From an uncultured Candidatus Melainabacteria bacterium (GTDB lineage: Bacteria > Cyanobacteriota > Vampirovibrionia > Gastranaerophilales > Gastranaerophilaceae): a DNA stretch of 64,000 nt. The notes below the pieces were generated by a model, which was not told where the DNA came from, did no database searches, and saw only the letters and a program-made list of their open reading frames with translations. Where the stretch lies: assembly GCA_949841365.1 (NCBI GenBank), contig CATKZI010000003.1:1-64000 (forward strand). The letters are read 5' to 3'. Every line of letters begins with the position of its first letter. The stretch's first letter is position 1. A program made the translations under genes and the position numbers. Shown piece after piece: positions 7,762-18,956 of this stretch.

Positions 7762-9567
7762 TTATGCAATAGTTACAAGAACATCGCCTGTTTTAACTTT
7801 AGCACCTAATTCAACATCAATAGAACTTACTGTACCTGATACAGGTGACTTAATTTCTGTTTCCATTTTCATAGCTTCAACAACAAGAAGTACGTCACCT
7901 TCTTCGATTTGATCACCGGCTGAAACTTCAACTTTAAGTACTACACCCGGCAAAGCTGCTTTAACAGGAGTTCCTTCACCTGAAGAAGCTTGAGAAGTTT
8001 CTTCAATACCGTTTTTAACATCAAAATCAAACGGTTTGCCGTTAACAGTAGCTTTTTTACCGTCAAGTTTAACAGCGTATTTTTTACCGTTAACAGTGAT
8101 TGTATAACCGTCAGCAGAATTACCTGTACTTTGTGCGGGAGCATCAGCTGATTTTTTGTTAACTGAAACAGAGCCTTTGCCAAGCAAGAAGTCAATACCT
8201 TTATCAAGGTTGCCGTCTTTACATGCAGCAGCGATGAATAAGTTTTCATCAGTTACAGGAAGTCCTGCAGCTTTCAATCTTTCTTCAGCAGGTTTAAGAC
8301 CTTTTTCAGGATCTCTGTCATTTATGTCAACAACTTTTTCTGTTGTAGGTTGTAAACCTGTTTTTTCTTCAGCCCATTTAACAAGTTCTGGATCAGGCTC
8401 ACAAGGAGTTTTTCCAAAGTAGCCCAATAACATTTTTGCATAACCCGGGTTTGCTTGATCCCAAGGTTTTTCAGTAATTGCATTCAAGAATGATTGTTGA
8501 GCGTAGAATTGAGAAACTGGAGTTACAGATGTTGCAAAACCGCCTCTTTCAACAACTTCTTTCATATTAGCAATAACTTTCGGGAATTTATCCAACATAC
8601 CCATATCTTTCAACTGGTTAACAGTTGTAGCTGTAGCACCACCAGGAAGTGGAGCTTGGATAAGAATCGGGTTAACTGCAAGAGAAATCGGAGAAAGCGG
8701 ATAATCTTTCATGCATTCTTTAAAGATTTCTTCTGTTTCCATGATTTTCTTGATATCAAGTCCTAAATCATATTCAGTACCTTTTAAAGCATGCCACATA
8801 GAAATAATATCAGGCTGACCTGTACCGCCTGAAACAGGTTTCATTGCAAGGTCAATTCCGTCAGCACCGCCGTCAAGAGCTGCCAAGTATGCAGCCAAGC
8901 CTGTACCTGCAGTTTCGTGAGAGTGGAATCTGATATGAGCATCAGGTCCTAAGATTTCTCTTGTACGTCTTACTGTTTCATAAACTTTTCTCGGGTTTGA
9001 AGTACCTGAAGCATCTTTAAATGCTAAGCTGTCAAACGGAATACCAGCATCAAGAATATTTCTCAATACTTTTTCATAGAAATCAGCATCATGAGCACCT
9101 TCACAACCATAAGGAAGTTCCATCATAGTGATTGTAACTTCGTGCTGAAGCCCGTGTTTTTTGATTGAATTTGCAGAATCAATCAAATTATTAACGTCGT
9201 TTAAAGCGTCAAAGTTTCTGATAACGTTAACGCCGTGTTTTGCAAACATTTTTGCGTGCAAATCAATAACGTCGCGAGGCTGCGAGTTCAAACCTACAAC
9301 GTTAACGCCGCGTGCCAATGATTGTAATTTTACATCAGGTCCTACAGCAGCTCTGATTTTGTCCATAGTTTCGAACGCATTTTCGTTACAGAAGAAAATC
9401 GGAGCTTGAAATCTAGCACCGCCTGCTGTTTCAAAGTGGTTCAAACCTGCATTAACTGCAGCTTGCAAAGCAGGAATAAAGTCATCTACAAGGACTTTTG
9501 CCCCGTAAATAGATTGGAAACCGTCACGGAATGACGTATCCATTACCTTAATAAGTTTTTTTGCCAT
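7762..9567 (-). CDS. oadA: Oxaloacetate decarboxylase alpha subunit (carboxyltransferase plus biotin carrier)
   Basis: OadA transfers CO2 from oxaloacetate to biotin. The order is a TIM-barrel carboxyltransferase (about 1-300) with DTSFRDGFQS at the start and HSHETAG as metal ligands, then the PYC_OADA domain with PGGATATTVNQL. A low-complexity linker (about 470-530) precedes a biotinyl domain whose EAMKM lysine is K567. DTSFRDGFQS and FKDASG differ from the commoner DTTLRDAHQS and KDMAG, so this is a divergent subfamily; pyruvate carboxylase subunit B is the main alternative. Neighbouring oadB, oadG and biotin ligase support the pump. Confidence 0.92.
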   Translation of the reverse strand: MAKKLIKVMDTSFRDGFQSIYGAKVLVDDFIPALQAAVNAGLNHFETAGGARFQAPIFFCNENAFETMDKIRAAVGPDVKLQSLARGVNVVGLNSQPRDVIDLHAKMFAKHGVNVIRNFDALNDVNNLIDSANSIKKHGLQHEVTITMMELPYGCEGAHDADFYEKVLRNILDAGIPFDSLAFKDASGTSNPRKVYETVRRTREILGPDAHIRFHSHETAGTGLAAYLAALDGGADGIDLAMKPVSGGTGQPDIISMWHALKGTEYDLGLDIKKIMETEEIFKECMKDYPLSPISLAVNPILIQAPLPGGATATTVNQLKDMGMLDKFPKVIANMKEVVERGGFATSVTPVSQFYAQQSFLNAITEKPWDQANPGYAKMLLGYFGKTPCEPDPELVKWAEEKTGLQPTTEKVVDINDRDPEKGLKPAEERLKAAGLPVTDENLFIAAACKDGNLDKGIDFLLGKGSVSVNKKSADAPAQSTGNSADGYTITVNGKKYAVKLDGKKATVNGKPFDFDVKNGIEETSQASSGEGTPVKAALPGVVLKVEVSAGDQIEEGDVLLVVEAMKMETEIKSPVSGTVSSIDVELGAKVKTGDVLVTIA

Positions 9568-9585
9568 AATATTTATTTCCTTTCA

Positions 9586-9816
9586 TTATCTTTTAGCTAA
9601 TATAGCGGCGATAGCAACAGCAATTGCTGCATCATCATTTGAAGATTTTGCTGATTTTTTCTCAACAACCTCAACTTTTTCGGGGAAAAGTTTGTTCAAA
9701 TACCCTACAACTGCAGACATCCCGAACATACCTGCAATCAAAATGCACAGAAAGCTTAATACAAAGCCCATACCGAGCCCCATAAGTGTTAAGCCTGCCA
9801 TAAGTGTTTCATTCAT
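9586..9816 (-). CDS. oadG: Oxaloacetate decarboxylase gamma-like small membrane subunit
   Basis: This 76-residue protein has one N-terminal membrane helix (GLTLMGLGMGFVLSFLCILI) and a cytoplasmic tail with VEKKSAK and an Ala/Ile-rich end, the usual layout of OadG. The gamma subunit holds alpha to beta. The family is too short and variable for sequence alone; size, topology and position directly before oadA make the call. GGGAG lies eight bases before the ATG, which overlaps the birA stop by four bases. Confidence 0.85.
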   Translation of the reverse strand: MNETLMAGLTLMGLGMGFVLSFLCILIAGMFGMSAVVGYLNKLFPEKVEVVEKKSAKSSNDDAAIAVAIAAILAKR

Positions 9817-10556
9817 AATATATCTCCCATTGTTACTGTAATTTCATTTCCATCTTTTTCTAATACAAGTTCACCTGCTGAATTTATAGACTTAGCAGTT
9901 CCGAAAATTGTATTGTTAAAACCTTTTACACTGATTTCTTTACCTAAAAAGCATGCTCTTTTGATATAATCGTTTTCAATCATAACAAATCCTTTTTCCA
10001 AAAATTTATCGTAACTGGCGAAAAATTTATCAAGAAATCTGTCTAAAAAAATAGTTTTATCAATAGATTTATCTACTTCAATATTAAGTGCCGTAACTTC
10101 TTTATCCGTGATTTGTTTTAAATCATCAGGATTAGCATTCAAGTTAATCCCCGCGCCTAAAACAAGCCCCTTAAAATTATGTCCCTGCATAACGGATTCA
10201 GATAAAATTCCTGCAATTTTCTTACCGTCAACAAGGACATCATTAGGCCATTTAATTTGAGGTTTCAAACCGTATTCCTCTAAAATTTCGCATAAAATAA
10301 CCGAAAAATATTGGGTTAAATTTGAATAAAAAGGTTTAAATTCCTCAGAAGGCTTCAAAACCAAAGACATGAAAATATTACCTGAGCCTAAATCAACCCA
10401 TGCTCTTTCAAATCTGCCGCGTCCTGAAGTTTGTTTATCGGCACAAATCACAGTTTTGTCCGCAATATCAGCTAAATTAGCTTTTGCGTACAAATTGGTT
10501 GAGTTAACCTCAGCCAGTGTGATAATGTTTAATTTCTCCCTCTGAATCAAACTCAT
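9813..10556 (-). CDS. birA: Biotin-[acetyl-CoA-carboxylase] ligase, single-domain
   Basis: BirA attaches biotin to the lysine of biotinyl domains, here most obviously K567 of OadA. The 247 residues begin at the catalytic domain (EVNSTNLYAKANL). They include TSGRGRFERAW, the biotinyl-adenylate loop, and KWPNDVLVDGKKIAGIL. The N-terminal DNA-binding domain of the E. coli repressor type is absent, so it should not regulate transcription. The ATG at 10556 is preferred: a -10-like box sits eight bases upstream and no Shine-Dalgarno is present. A TTG at 10580 is the alternative. It opens the oad operon. Confidence 0.93.
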   Translation of the reverse strand: MSLIQREKLNIITLAEVNSTNLYAKANLADIADKTVICADKQTSGRGRFERAWVDLGSGNIFMSLVLKPSEEFKPFYSNLTQYFSVILCEILEEYGLKPQIKWPNDVLVDGKKIAGILSESVMQGHNFKGLVLGAGINLNANPDDLKQITDKEVTALNIEVDKSIDKTIFLDRFLDKFFASYDKFLEKGFVMIENDYIKRACFLGKEISVKGFNNTIFGTAKSINSAGELVLEKDGNEITVTMGDIL

Positions 10557-10564
10557 ATATAACA

Positions 10565-10570
10565 ATTGTA
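10565..10570 (-). promoter_or_regulatory. Predicted -10 box of birA-oad operon (near-leaderless)
   Basis: On the minus strand this reads TACAAT. Counting from the box, transcription would start about two bases before the birA ATG, and no ribosome-binding site is visible. Same geometry as at dnaX and ribD. Confidence 0.45.
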
Positions 10571-10637
10571 AATCAAACAAAAAAAATTTGCGATTTTTTT
10601 TTTAGTGCGTTAAAATAAGTTCACAGGGAGAGTAAAT

Positions 10638-11330
10638 ATGGAACATTGGATTTACAACACTAATATTTTGAGTCATGCTGTTTCATTAAATCTAGATACA
10701 ATATTTACTATGTGGTTTGCAATGGCAGTTGTAGTTATTTTTGCATTGCTTGCTACACACAACCTCTCGCTTGTTCCCGGAAAACTTCAAGCAATAGCAG
10801 AAAGCATTATGAAATTTTTCTACGGGACTCTTGATACAATGATTGAAACAGAAAACAGAAAGCATGTACCTCTTGTTGCATCACTGTTTTTATTTATTGT
10901 AACAGCAAATCTTATGGGACAGTTACCGCTAAGATTAATTCATTTAAAACATGGCGGAGAATTGGCTTCACCGACAAACGATATTAACTTAACAGCTGCA
11001 ATGGCTGTAATAGTATTAATATATTATGTGACCATGGGAATTAAAGCCAAGGGTAAAAATTTTCTTATCCATGACTTTAGTTTTACAGGAATTGTAATGG
11101 CATTGGTTGAGGTTTTGGAAATGTTTACAAGACCTTTAAGCCTTGCAATCCGACTTTTCGCAAATATTTTTGCGGGAGAAATTTTGGTTTCAATAGCATT
11201 AGGTGCAATGGCGTACTTCTTACCGCTTCCGATTATGTTATTTGAAATCTTGGTAGCATTTATTCAGGCAACCGTATTTATGATGCTGACAATCGCATAT
11301 ATCGGTTCCGCAGTAAAAGAAGAACATTAA
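10638..11330 (+). CDS. atpB: ATP synthase F0 subunit a
   Basis: Subunit a forms the ion half-channels beside the c ring. The 230 residues contain five to six membrane helices. The essential arginine is in RPLSLAIRLFANIFAGE at about residues 166-182, and FIQATVFMMLTIAYI is in the last helix. A GGGAG ribosome-binding site is well placed. It is the first gene of a seven-gene ATP synthase unit and no atpI precedes it. A TAAAAT-like -10 lies about 25 bases upstream, divergent from birA. Confidence 0.95.
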   Translation: MEHWIYNTNILSHAVSLNLDTIFTMWFAMAVVVIFALLATHNLSLVPGKLQAIAESIMKFFYGTLDTMIETENRKHVPLVASLFLFIVTANLMGQLPLRLIHLKHGGELASPTNDINLTAAMAVIVLIYYVTMGIKAKGKNFLIHDFSFTGIVMALVEVLEMFTRPLSLAIRLFANIFAGEILVSIALGAMAYFLPLPIMLFEILVAFIQATVFMMLTIAYIGSAVKEEH

Positions 11331-11349
11331 AAACAAAGGAGAATAAAAA

Positions 11350-11589
11350 ATGGTAGACACAGCAACAGTTTCACAAATGGCACACTTGGGCGCAGGTATT
11401 GCAATCGGTTTTGGTGCAGTTGGCGCAGGTTTAGGTATCGGTTTTGCGACAAAAGGTTTGATGGATGCAGTTTCAAGACAACCCGAAGTTGCAGGTAAAG
11501 CATTCGGTTTCTTCCTTCTCGGTGCAGCATTATCAGAAGCTTGTGCACTTTACGCATTCGTTATCGCATTTATGTTATTAGGTAAGTAA
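11350..11589 (+). CDS. atpE: ATP synthase F0 subunit c
   Basis: The 79 residues form a two-helix hairpin. Gly-rich helix 1 is GAVGAGLGIGFATKG, the polar loop is SRQPEVAG, and helix 2 carries the ion-binding glutamate in ALSEACALYAFVIAF. Na+-translocating rings have a Gln in helix 1 and Ser-Thr after the Glu; here the positions are Ile and Ala-Cys. This argues for proton coupling. It sits between atpB and the two b-type genes. Confidence 0.96.
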   Translation: MVDTATVSQMAHLGAGIAIGFGAVGAGLGIGFATKGLMDAVSRQPEVAGKAFGFFLLGAALSEACALYAFVIAFMLLGK

Positions 11590-11590
11590 A

Positions 11591-12001
11591 ATGGAATTTA
11601 ATGCAACATTTTTAGTATCGGCAATAAGCTTTATTTTATTCACAATTATTATGAATAAAATATTCTATAAACCGCTTGAAAGCGTCATGAATGAACGTGA
11701 AAAATTTATTAATGACAACATTTATGATGCAAAACTTTCAAGTGACAAAGCTAATGCAATCACAAAAGACAGGGATGAAAAACTCAGCAAATCTCATGTT
11801 GATGCAAAATCGCTTGTTGCCAGAAAAATTAATGATGCTAATGAAAATTCCAGAAACCTGACAGAACAGGCTAAACAAAAATCAAAAGAGGATATAAAAT
11901 CCGCAAAAGATGCTTTAATTAAAGAAGCCGAAAGCACAGAACGCGATTTAAAAATTGAAGAACTTGCAGACGTAATATATTCTAAAGTATTGGAGATATA
12001 A
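11591..12001 (+). CDS. atpF2: ATP synthase F0 subunit b' (second stalk)
   Basis: This 136-residue b-type stalk protein has an N-terminal membrane helix (FLVSAISFILFTIIMNKIFY) and a long charged coiled coil. It precedes the other b gene, giving the b'-b pair known from cyanobacteria, plastids and some other phototrophs. It starts one base after atpE stops, and its TAA overlaps the next ATG (TAATG), so translation is coupled. Confidence 0.88.
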   Translation: MEFNATFLVSAISFILFTIIMNKIFYKPLESVMNEREKFINDNIYDAKLSSDKANAITKDRDEKLSKSHVDAKSLVARKINDANENSRNLTEQAKQKSKEDIKSAKDALIKEAESTERDLKIEELADVIYSKVLEI

Positions 12002-12482
12002 TGAACTTTTGGAACGCTATAGTACAATCAAATACTTTCAACTTTGCAGTTTTACTACTGATTTTTGCTGTGCTTTATAAAAAGTTGAATATTTCAAATA
12101 CTGTTGAAAATTTGAAACAAGATATCATAAAAAAAATAGAAGATGCAAAATCAGAACGCGAACAGGCTAAACAAAAACTTTTAAGTGCAAAAAAACTGGT
12201 TGAACACCTTGATGAGGATATCAAAGAGCGTTTGAATGATGCAAATACCCGAGCAACAGGGCTTTCTGAGCAGATTATTAAAAATGCGCATGAACAGGTT
12301 AAGATGATTGAAAAGAATGTTCAAAACGTCATAATCGGCGAGGAAAAAACTCTTTCAACACAGTTGAGCGATAAAGCCTTAAAGGCGTCTGTTGAACTTG
12401 CCAAACAAAAGATTATCAAAACTCTTGAGGATAATCCGAAACTTCATGACAAATTTATAGAAGAAAGCATAGGTGAAATATA

Positions 12483-12483
<1 letters not shown>
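12001..12483 (+). CDS. atpF: ATP synthase F0 subunit b
   Basis: This is a 160-residue peripheral-stalk subunit. One N-terminal membrane helix (NTFNFAVLLLIFAVLYKKL, about 10-28) is followed by an alpha-helical coiled coil that would dimerise with b' and reach subunit delta. TAATG junctions on both sides couple it to b' and delta. The sequence is poorly conserved; size, topology and position define it. Confidence 0.93.
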
Positions 12484-14518
<2,035 letters not shown>

Positions 14519-14551
14519 GTGCTACGCACGTAGCCACTTGGGTTTTGGAAC
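14519..14551 (-). repeat. Dispersed 3'-end repeat, copy 1
   Basis: GCTACG-CA-CGTAGC at 14521-14534 is a near-perfect hairpin followed by CACTTGGGTTTTGGA. Read on the minus strand it matches the copy at 15497-15537, so the two copies flank the gamma-subunit gene in inverted orientation. It begins at the base after the atpA stop. Confidence 0.6.
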
Positions 14552-14557
14552 AAATTT

Positions 14558-15490
14558 ATGAGTAATTTAAAAGACATCAAAAACAGAATACAGAGCGTAA
14601 AGAGCACACAAAAGATTACGCGTGCGATGAAAATGGTTGCGGCGGCAAAAGTTAAAAAAGCCGAAAATACCGTTAAAATGTCACGTCCGTTTACACGTGA
14701 ACTTGTTTCCATGTTTAAAAAGCTCTTAAACTCTGTCGGAACTTACAGTTCTCAAACTTTAAAGATAAAATCTGCAATTGACAACTACCCAGAACTTTTG
14801 CAGATAAGAGAATGCAAATCAGTCGGTTTGCTTGTAATCACTTCAAATAAAGGGCTTGCAGGGGCATATAATGCCAACATTGTAAGAAAAACATTAGAAA
14901 CAATTAAAAATTACGAAGCTCAAGGGATTAAAACAATTCTTTTTGTAGTTGGTCAAAAAGGTGTGACAACCTTAAAACGCAAATGCAAAGGAATGAACTG
15001 CGATATTGTAAAAACATATTTAAAAGTTGCAAATGACCCGACAGGCAAGGGCGCTAAAATAATTATTGAAGATATTGCAGAATACTATGTTTCTCACCAA
15101 ATTGATAAAATTGAAATTATAACAACGCGTTTTAAAAATATGATGAGCTACTTTGTTGAAAGTTGGGAAATTTTGCCGTTAAAAGGTTTAAATGATGATT
15201 ATGAAAGACTTCATGACAATATAATTGAACCTATGATGGAATTTACTCCCGACATGCATCATATTTTACAAAAAGTTGTTCCAATGTATATAACAAATAT
15301 CTTATTTCAAGCATTATTGGAAGCACAGGCAAGTGAACTTGCAAGCAGAATGACAGCAATGTCTGCAGCATCAAACAATGCGGAAAAAATGCTTAAAGAA
15401 TTATCAGTGCAATACAATAAAACACGTCAATTTGCTATCACACAGGAAATTATTGAAGTTGTATCAGGCGCAAACGCTCAGATGACTTAA
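14558..15490 (+). CDS. atpG: ATP synthase F1 subunit gamma
   Basis: Gamma is the rotating central shaft. The N-terminal helix IKNRIQSVKSTQKITRAMKM and C-terminal YNKTRQFAITQEIIEVVSGA are diagnostic. At 310 residues it is longer than usual, but the extra residues are near positions 60-85. The insertion that cyanobacterial and plastid gamma carry after residue 200 is absent: ILPLKGLNDDYERLHDN aligns directly with non-phototroph sequences. It is the last gene of the operon. The repeat between it and atpA could modulate its expression. Confidence 0.96.
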   Translation: MSNLKDIKNRIQSVKSTQKITRAMKMVAAAKVKKAENTVKMSRPFTRELVSMFKKLLNSVGTYSSQTLKIKSAIDNYPELLQIRECKSVGLLVITSNKGLAGAYNANIVRKTLETIKNYEAQGIKTILFVVGQKGVTTLKRKCKGMNCDIVKTYLKVANDPTGKGAKIIIEDIAEYYVSHQIDKIEIITTRFKNMMSYFVESWEILPLKGLNDDYERLHDNIIEPMMEFTPDMHHILQKVVPMYITNILFQALLEAQASELASRMTAMSAASNNAEKMLKELSVQYNKTRQFAITQEIIEVVSGANAQMT

Positions 15491-15496
15491 TAAGTT

Positions 15497-15537
15497 TCTC
15501 CAAAACCCAATGTGGCGGGTGCAGTGGCTACGCAGCC
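15497..15537 (+). repeat. Dispersed 3'-end repeat, copy 2
   Basis: CAAAACCCAATGTGGCGGGT is followed by GCAGTGGCTACGCAGCC. It shares AAAACCyAATGTGGCGGGTG and GGCTACGC with the copy at 45090-45128, 30 kb away. It fills the gap between the converging stops of atpG and the 15538-17109 gene. Confidence 0.7.
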
Positions 15538-17109
15538 TTACATGTTTTTGCTTAAGTACGCCAGATTATCAGCCTGCATCATTGTATCAAATGCTGATTT
15601 TGGCTGTTGAGCTTCTTTTTCAGCAAGTTTTGCTTTGCGTTTTGCCTCTGATTTATTAGTCATGTAAATATTTAATTTCGGAACACCGACACCAAGTACA
15701 AGACCTGAGTATAAATAACCTGCAACCTGTGCAATATTTAATGCTCTAAGTTTTGCTTTGGTTGGTTTGTCTGCAAGTTTAAGCAGTTCTTTAAACGGTA
15801 ATTCTTTACCGTTTTTAACTGTTGCAATACCTTTTTTCTTTAACTCTGTATAAAGAACTTCATCACGAGATTTCAAAGATGAATTTGTAAGCCATTTAAA
15901 GAAATTTTTAGAACCGTCTTTACCTACATTGATTAAAGATTTATCAAATGCTCTTGCAACACCTTTAGTAACCAATGCACCCAATACAAGCAAATTTAAA
16001 AAGCCTAAAGTATCTTTCACCATAGATTCTCTAAATTCATCTTTATCACGTGCTGACATAATTCTTGATGCAATAGTCAATCCGTAAACAAGTTTCAACT
16101 GAGAAACTGTAGGTATCATACCTTTAAATTGAAGTTTGCTCAATAGATTTTTAGGATTTGTTGTAATTGTAGACAATGCGCCCAATGAGAAAATAGAAGC
16201 ACCAATAGCCTTTGTCATTTTGAATGAAGCAGACTTATCTTTTTCTCGTCCTGCAACACCGACAAAACCGTCACTTCCTGTCTTTTTCTTAGTTAAATAC
16301 ATATTAACAGGCTGAGTAAGCATACCGATTGTAGTCGCAATACCAAGTCCGATTACAGAACGGCTGATATTCATTTTTTTCATTGCTTTTAAGAAATCAG
16401 CTGAAGAAATACCTTTCGCTTCTTTAGCAATAACTGCTTTTGTAATATTATAAATATTTTCAATACCGCTTGTCAGAGTAAATGTATTTTTACTTCCAAC
16501 AAATCTGTAAGCACTTTGTGAGCCTGTAGCATTGGTTATAACAGCCTTGGAATAGCTCATCAACTCTTTGTTAATAAGTTCCGGAGTCTGTTTGCTTATC
16601 ATTGCTGAGTTAAATTTACCGACAAGTTTTTCAACATCTTCTGCAGGAATTTTTTTCCACTGTCCGTCAACCTCAGTTTCAAGGCTTGAGAACATATTTC
16701 TCAAGTGAGCCTGATAATCAGAACCTTTATGAGCATCAAATGATTTTGTAACAGCTTCAAATGTTTCATTATCAGCAAAAATTTTGTGAGCTTTTATGCC
16801 AAATCGTTTATTAAGAGCAGCAGCTAAAAATGCACCTGCAATAGAACCATACACACCAATCATAGAATGATTAAATGTACCCATAGATTCACGACGTGCG
16901 GTTTCTGTACCTGCTTCAGGACCTCTGTTTACAAAGTCAACAGTAGTTCTCGGAATTACCATAGAACATAAGTCGACACAATTTGCGCCCCACGCCTGAT
17001 TTGTATCAAGGAAGCGCAAAAATGCTGTACCTGCTTCCATAGCACCTGTAAAGTTTTGATTATTTTTATTATTGTTATTATATTGGGGTATATTCGGCTG
17101 TATCTTCAT
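15538..17109 (-). CDS. Large uncharacterised membrane protein with N-terminal NFTG motif (paralogue A)
   Basis: This is a 523-residue protein of unknown function. An Asn-rich N terminus ends in QNFTGA (F20, G22). Several hydrophobic helices follow, for example near residues 75-95, 255-275, 305-325 and 365-385. It is a paralogue of the next gene: both have an IVPRT/VIPRT element then RRES near residues 50-80, and SR..A.DK.E.RE..V.D in the second half. GGAG sits eight bases before the ATG. The two genes form a 15-base-spaced pair, probably one transcript. Confidence 0.8.
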   Translation of the reverse strand: MKIQPNIPQYNNNNKNNQNFTGAMEAGTAFLRFLDTNQAWGANCVDLCSMVIPRTTVDFVNRGPEAGTETARRESMGTFNHSMIGVYGSIAGAFLAAALNKRFGIKAHKIFADNETFEAVTKSFDAHKGSDYQAHLRNMFSSLETEVDGQWKKIPAEDVEKLVGKFNSAMISKQTPELINKELMSYSKAVITNATGSQSAYRFVGSKNTFTLTSGIENIYNITKAVIAKEAKGISSADFLKAMKKMNISRSVIGLGIATTIGMLTQPVNMYLTKKKTGSDGFVGVAGREKDKSASFKMTKAIGASIFSLGALSTITTNPKNLLSKLQFKGMIPTVSQLKLVYGLTIASRIMSARDKDEFRESMVKDTLGFLNLLVLGALVTKGVARAFDKSLINVGKDGSKNFFKWLTNSSLKSRDEVLYTELKKKGIATVKNGKELPFKELLKLADKPTKAKLRALNIAQVAGYLYSGLVLGVGVPKLNIYMTNKSEAKRKAKLAEKEAQQPKSAFDTMMQADNLAYLSKNM

Positions 17110-17124
17110 ATATTTATTGTCTCC

Positions 17125-18723
17125 TTACGAATGGGTAAATGCGTTAAATGCTGTCTTATCTTTCAAAAATGATTTTGTGAAATCATCTGCGGGCGTTTCC
17201 GTCTGCCCCTTTTCTGCATTCATTTTCGCAAGTTCTTCTGCATGTTTTTTATTTGTTTTCGACCTTGTGTATAACGGGATAAACACACCTAAAGCAAGTA
17301 ATGAGAATACAATGTTGCCGATTTGGCAGATTGTTCTCAATTTTTTATCTTTAGCTGTTGCAAGTTCATCCGAAGATTTTATTGTTGTATGTTTTGCCCA
17401 GTGCCAGAATTTTTGTAATGCATTAGCACCTTCTTTTGGTTTTTCTAAAGTGTTAATCAGATGAACACCTTTGTTTTTCTTTTCCAACAAAGTTGCAATA
17501 CCTTTTGCAACGTAATCTCCTAAGAAATAGAAGCTTGCAAAGGTAGCAATATCACGTACTGTTGCTTCACGCAATTCGTTTTTATCTTCTGCGGCACCCA
17601 TACGGCTTGCAAATGTTGCTGTTGAAATAATTCTTGCCTGATCCATTGTCGGGAAAAGGCCTTTAAATTGGAACATTTTCAATGATGGTCTGTCCATAAA
17701 CATTGAAAGTCCTGCAACGCCGACCATTGAACCTATAGAAATAAATTTCTGAGCAAGAAGTTCGCGTTTTTCTTTTGGTGTAAGCTCTTTGTGTTCATTG
17801 TCTTTACCAAAATCTTTATAAATCGGAGCACCTTTTTGTCCCGATGTTTTACGTGTAATCCATCTGTTTATAGGCTGCATTGAAATAGCAAGCGGGATAA
17901 TAACTCCAAGTCCGCCAATACTTTTCCAGTTTACCAATTTTTTAGCTTTCTTGAAATAATCAGCAAGTTGTTTTTGATCTGTGATATTTTCTTTTATAAT
18001 ACCGCGTAACATTTTCACTGTATCATCACAAACAGATTCGAGATTATTAGCAAAGAAACCTTTATCGTTTTTAAATCTGATATTTTCTGCGATATGAGTT
18101 TCATTTACTAAAGCTTCATAAGCTTTTTTAACAGCTTTACTATTCGGTTTTTCAGACATAACAGCATCTGTTAAGTCCTGAACAGCCTTTTCAAATTTTG
18201 GATTATTTTTGAAAATTTCGCTAAACTCTTTTGTTTTGTCACCATCAGCACCGGAAATACTGTTAAGCATATTTCTGAATGTGTTTGAAACTCTTTCTTT
18301 AGGAGTTGATCCCTTAGCATTTCCGTAAAAATAATGAACTTTATCGATAGAATCACCGTTTGCCCAAGTATTAACGAGATTTGATTTATTGAATGAACCC
18401 ATTAAAGGACGCTGTAAAAGCTTAGCGATTCCCATAACAATAAAACTGGGGATTAAACAGTTAACAATCAACCCTGAAGATTCACGTCTAAAAGCTTCAA
18501 AACCGGCATGTCCGTTTGATTCTTTTGTTTCAATAATAGTACGCGGAACAATTGCTGTAGACAAATCCAATGCCGAAACATTTACCATCGGGTATTTTTC
18601 GCACAATTGCACAGCTGAAATTATCCCGTCACCCAAGCCGTTAAAACTTGGGTTTTGAGAATAGTTATCCCTGCGCGGGGTATGCTGTTGTTTATTATTT
18701 ACTACACTGATTTTATCAATCAT
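17125..18723 (-). CDS. Large uncharacterised membrane protein with N-terminal SFNG motif (paralogue B)
   Basis: The protein is about 532 residues and a paralogue of the downstream gene, sharing IVPRTIIE, FRRESSG and ASRMGAAEDKNELREATV. The motif NPSFNG lies at residues 24-29. Membrane-type helices lie near residues 80-100, 260-280, 330-350 and 470-490. The start is uncertain: ATG 18723, or GTG 18744. A TATAAT box at 18750-18755 (minus strand) predicts transcription from about 18743. That gives either a 20-nt leader to the ATG, as for other genes here, or a near-leaderless GTG. No function recognised. Confidence 0.75.
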   Translation of the reverse strand: MIDKISVVNNKQQHTPRRDNYSQNPSFNGLGDGIISAVQLCEKYPMVNVSALDLSTAIVPRTIIETKESNGHAGFEAFRRESSGLIVNCLIPSFIVMGIAKLLQRPLMGSFNKSNLVNTWANGDSIDKVHYFYGNAKGSTPKERVSNTFRNMLNSISGADGDKTKEFSEIFKNNPKFEKAVQDLTDAVMSEKPNSKAVKKAYEALVNETHIAENIRFKNDKGFFANNLESVCDDTVKMLRGIIKENITDQKQLADYFKKAKKLVNWKSIGGLGVIIPLAISMQPINRWITRKTSGQKGAPIYKDFGKDNEHKELTPKEKRELLAQKFISIGSMVGVAGLSMFMDRPSLKMFQFKGLFPTMDQARIISTATFASRMGAAEDKNELREATVRDIATFASFYFLGDYVAKGIATLLEKKNKGVHLINTLEKPKEGANALQKFWHWAKHTTIKSSDELATAKDKKLRTICQIGNIVFSLLALGVFIPLYTRSKTNKKHAEELAKMNAEKGQTETPADDFTKSFLKDKTAFNAFTHS

Positions 18724-18956
18724 AATCTTTGTCTGGTTTTCCACACACTATTATAACAATGACACAATCATATTAAAAGCCGGGCAAAAAAAAAATTGCG
18801 CAACGAGGGGTAAATGTTAAGGAGATGTTAAGAAGCATTTTTGCATTTTTTTCTAAAAAAAGATATATTTTAAAGCAAAAATTTGAATTTTTAATTAAAA
18901 ATTATAAAAAATAAAAGAAAAAAGGCTCAAATTCATTAAAAAATTAATCAAAAATA

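Noticed and set aside
10580-10580. TTG start for birA at 10580
   Set aside because: Adds eight residues with no homology and lacks a ribosome-binding site; ATG 10556 fits the -10 spacing.
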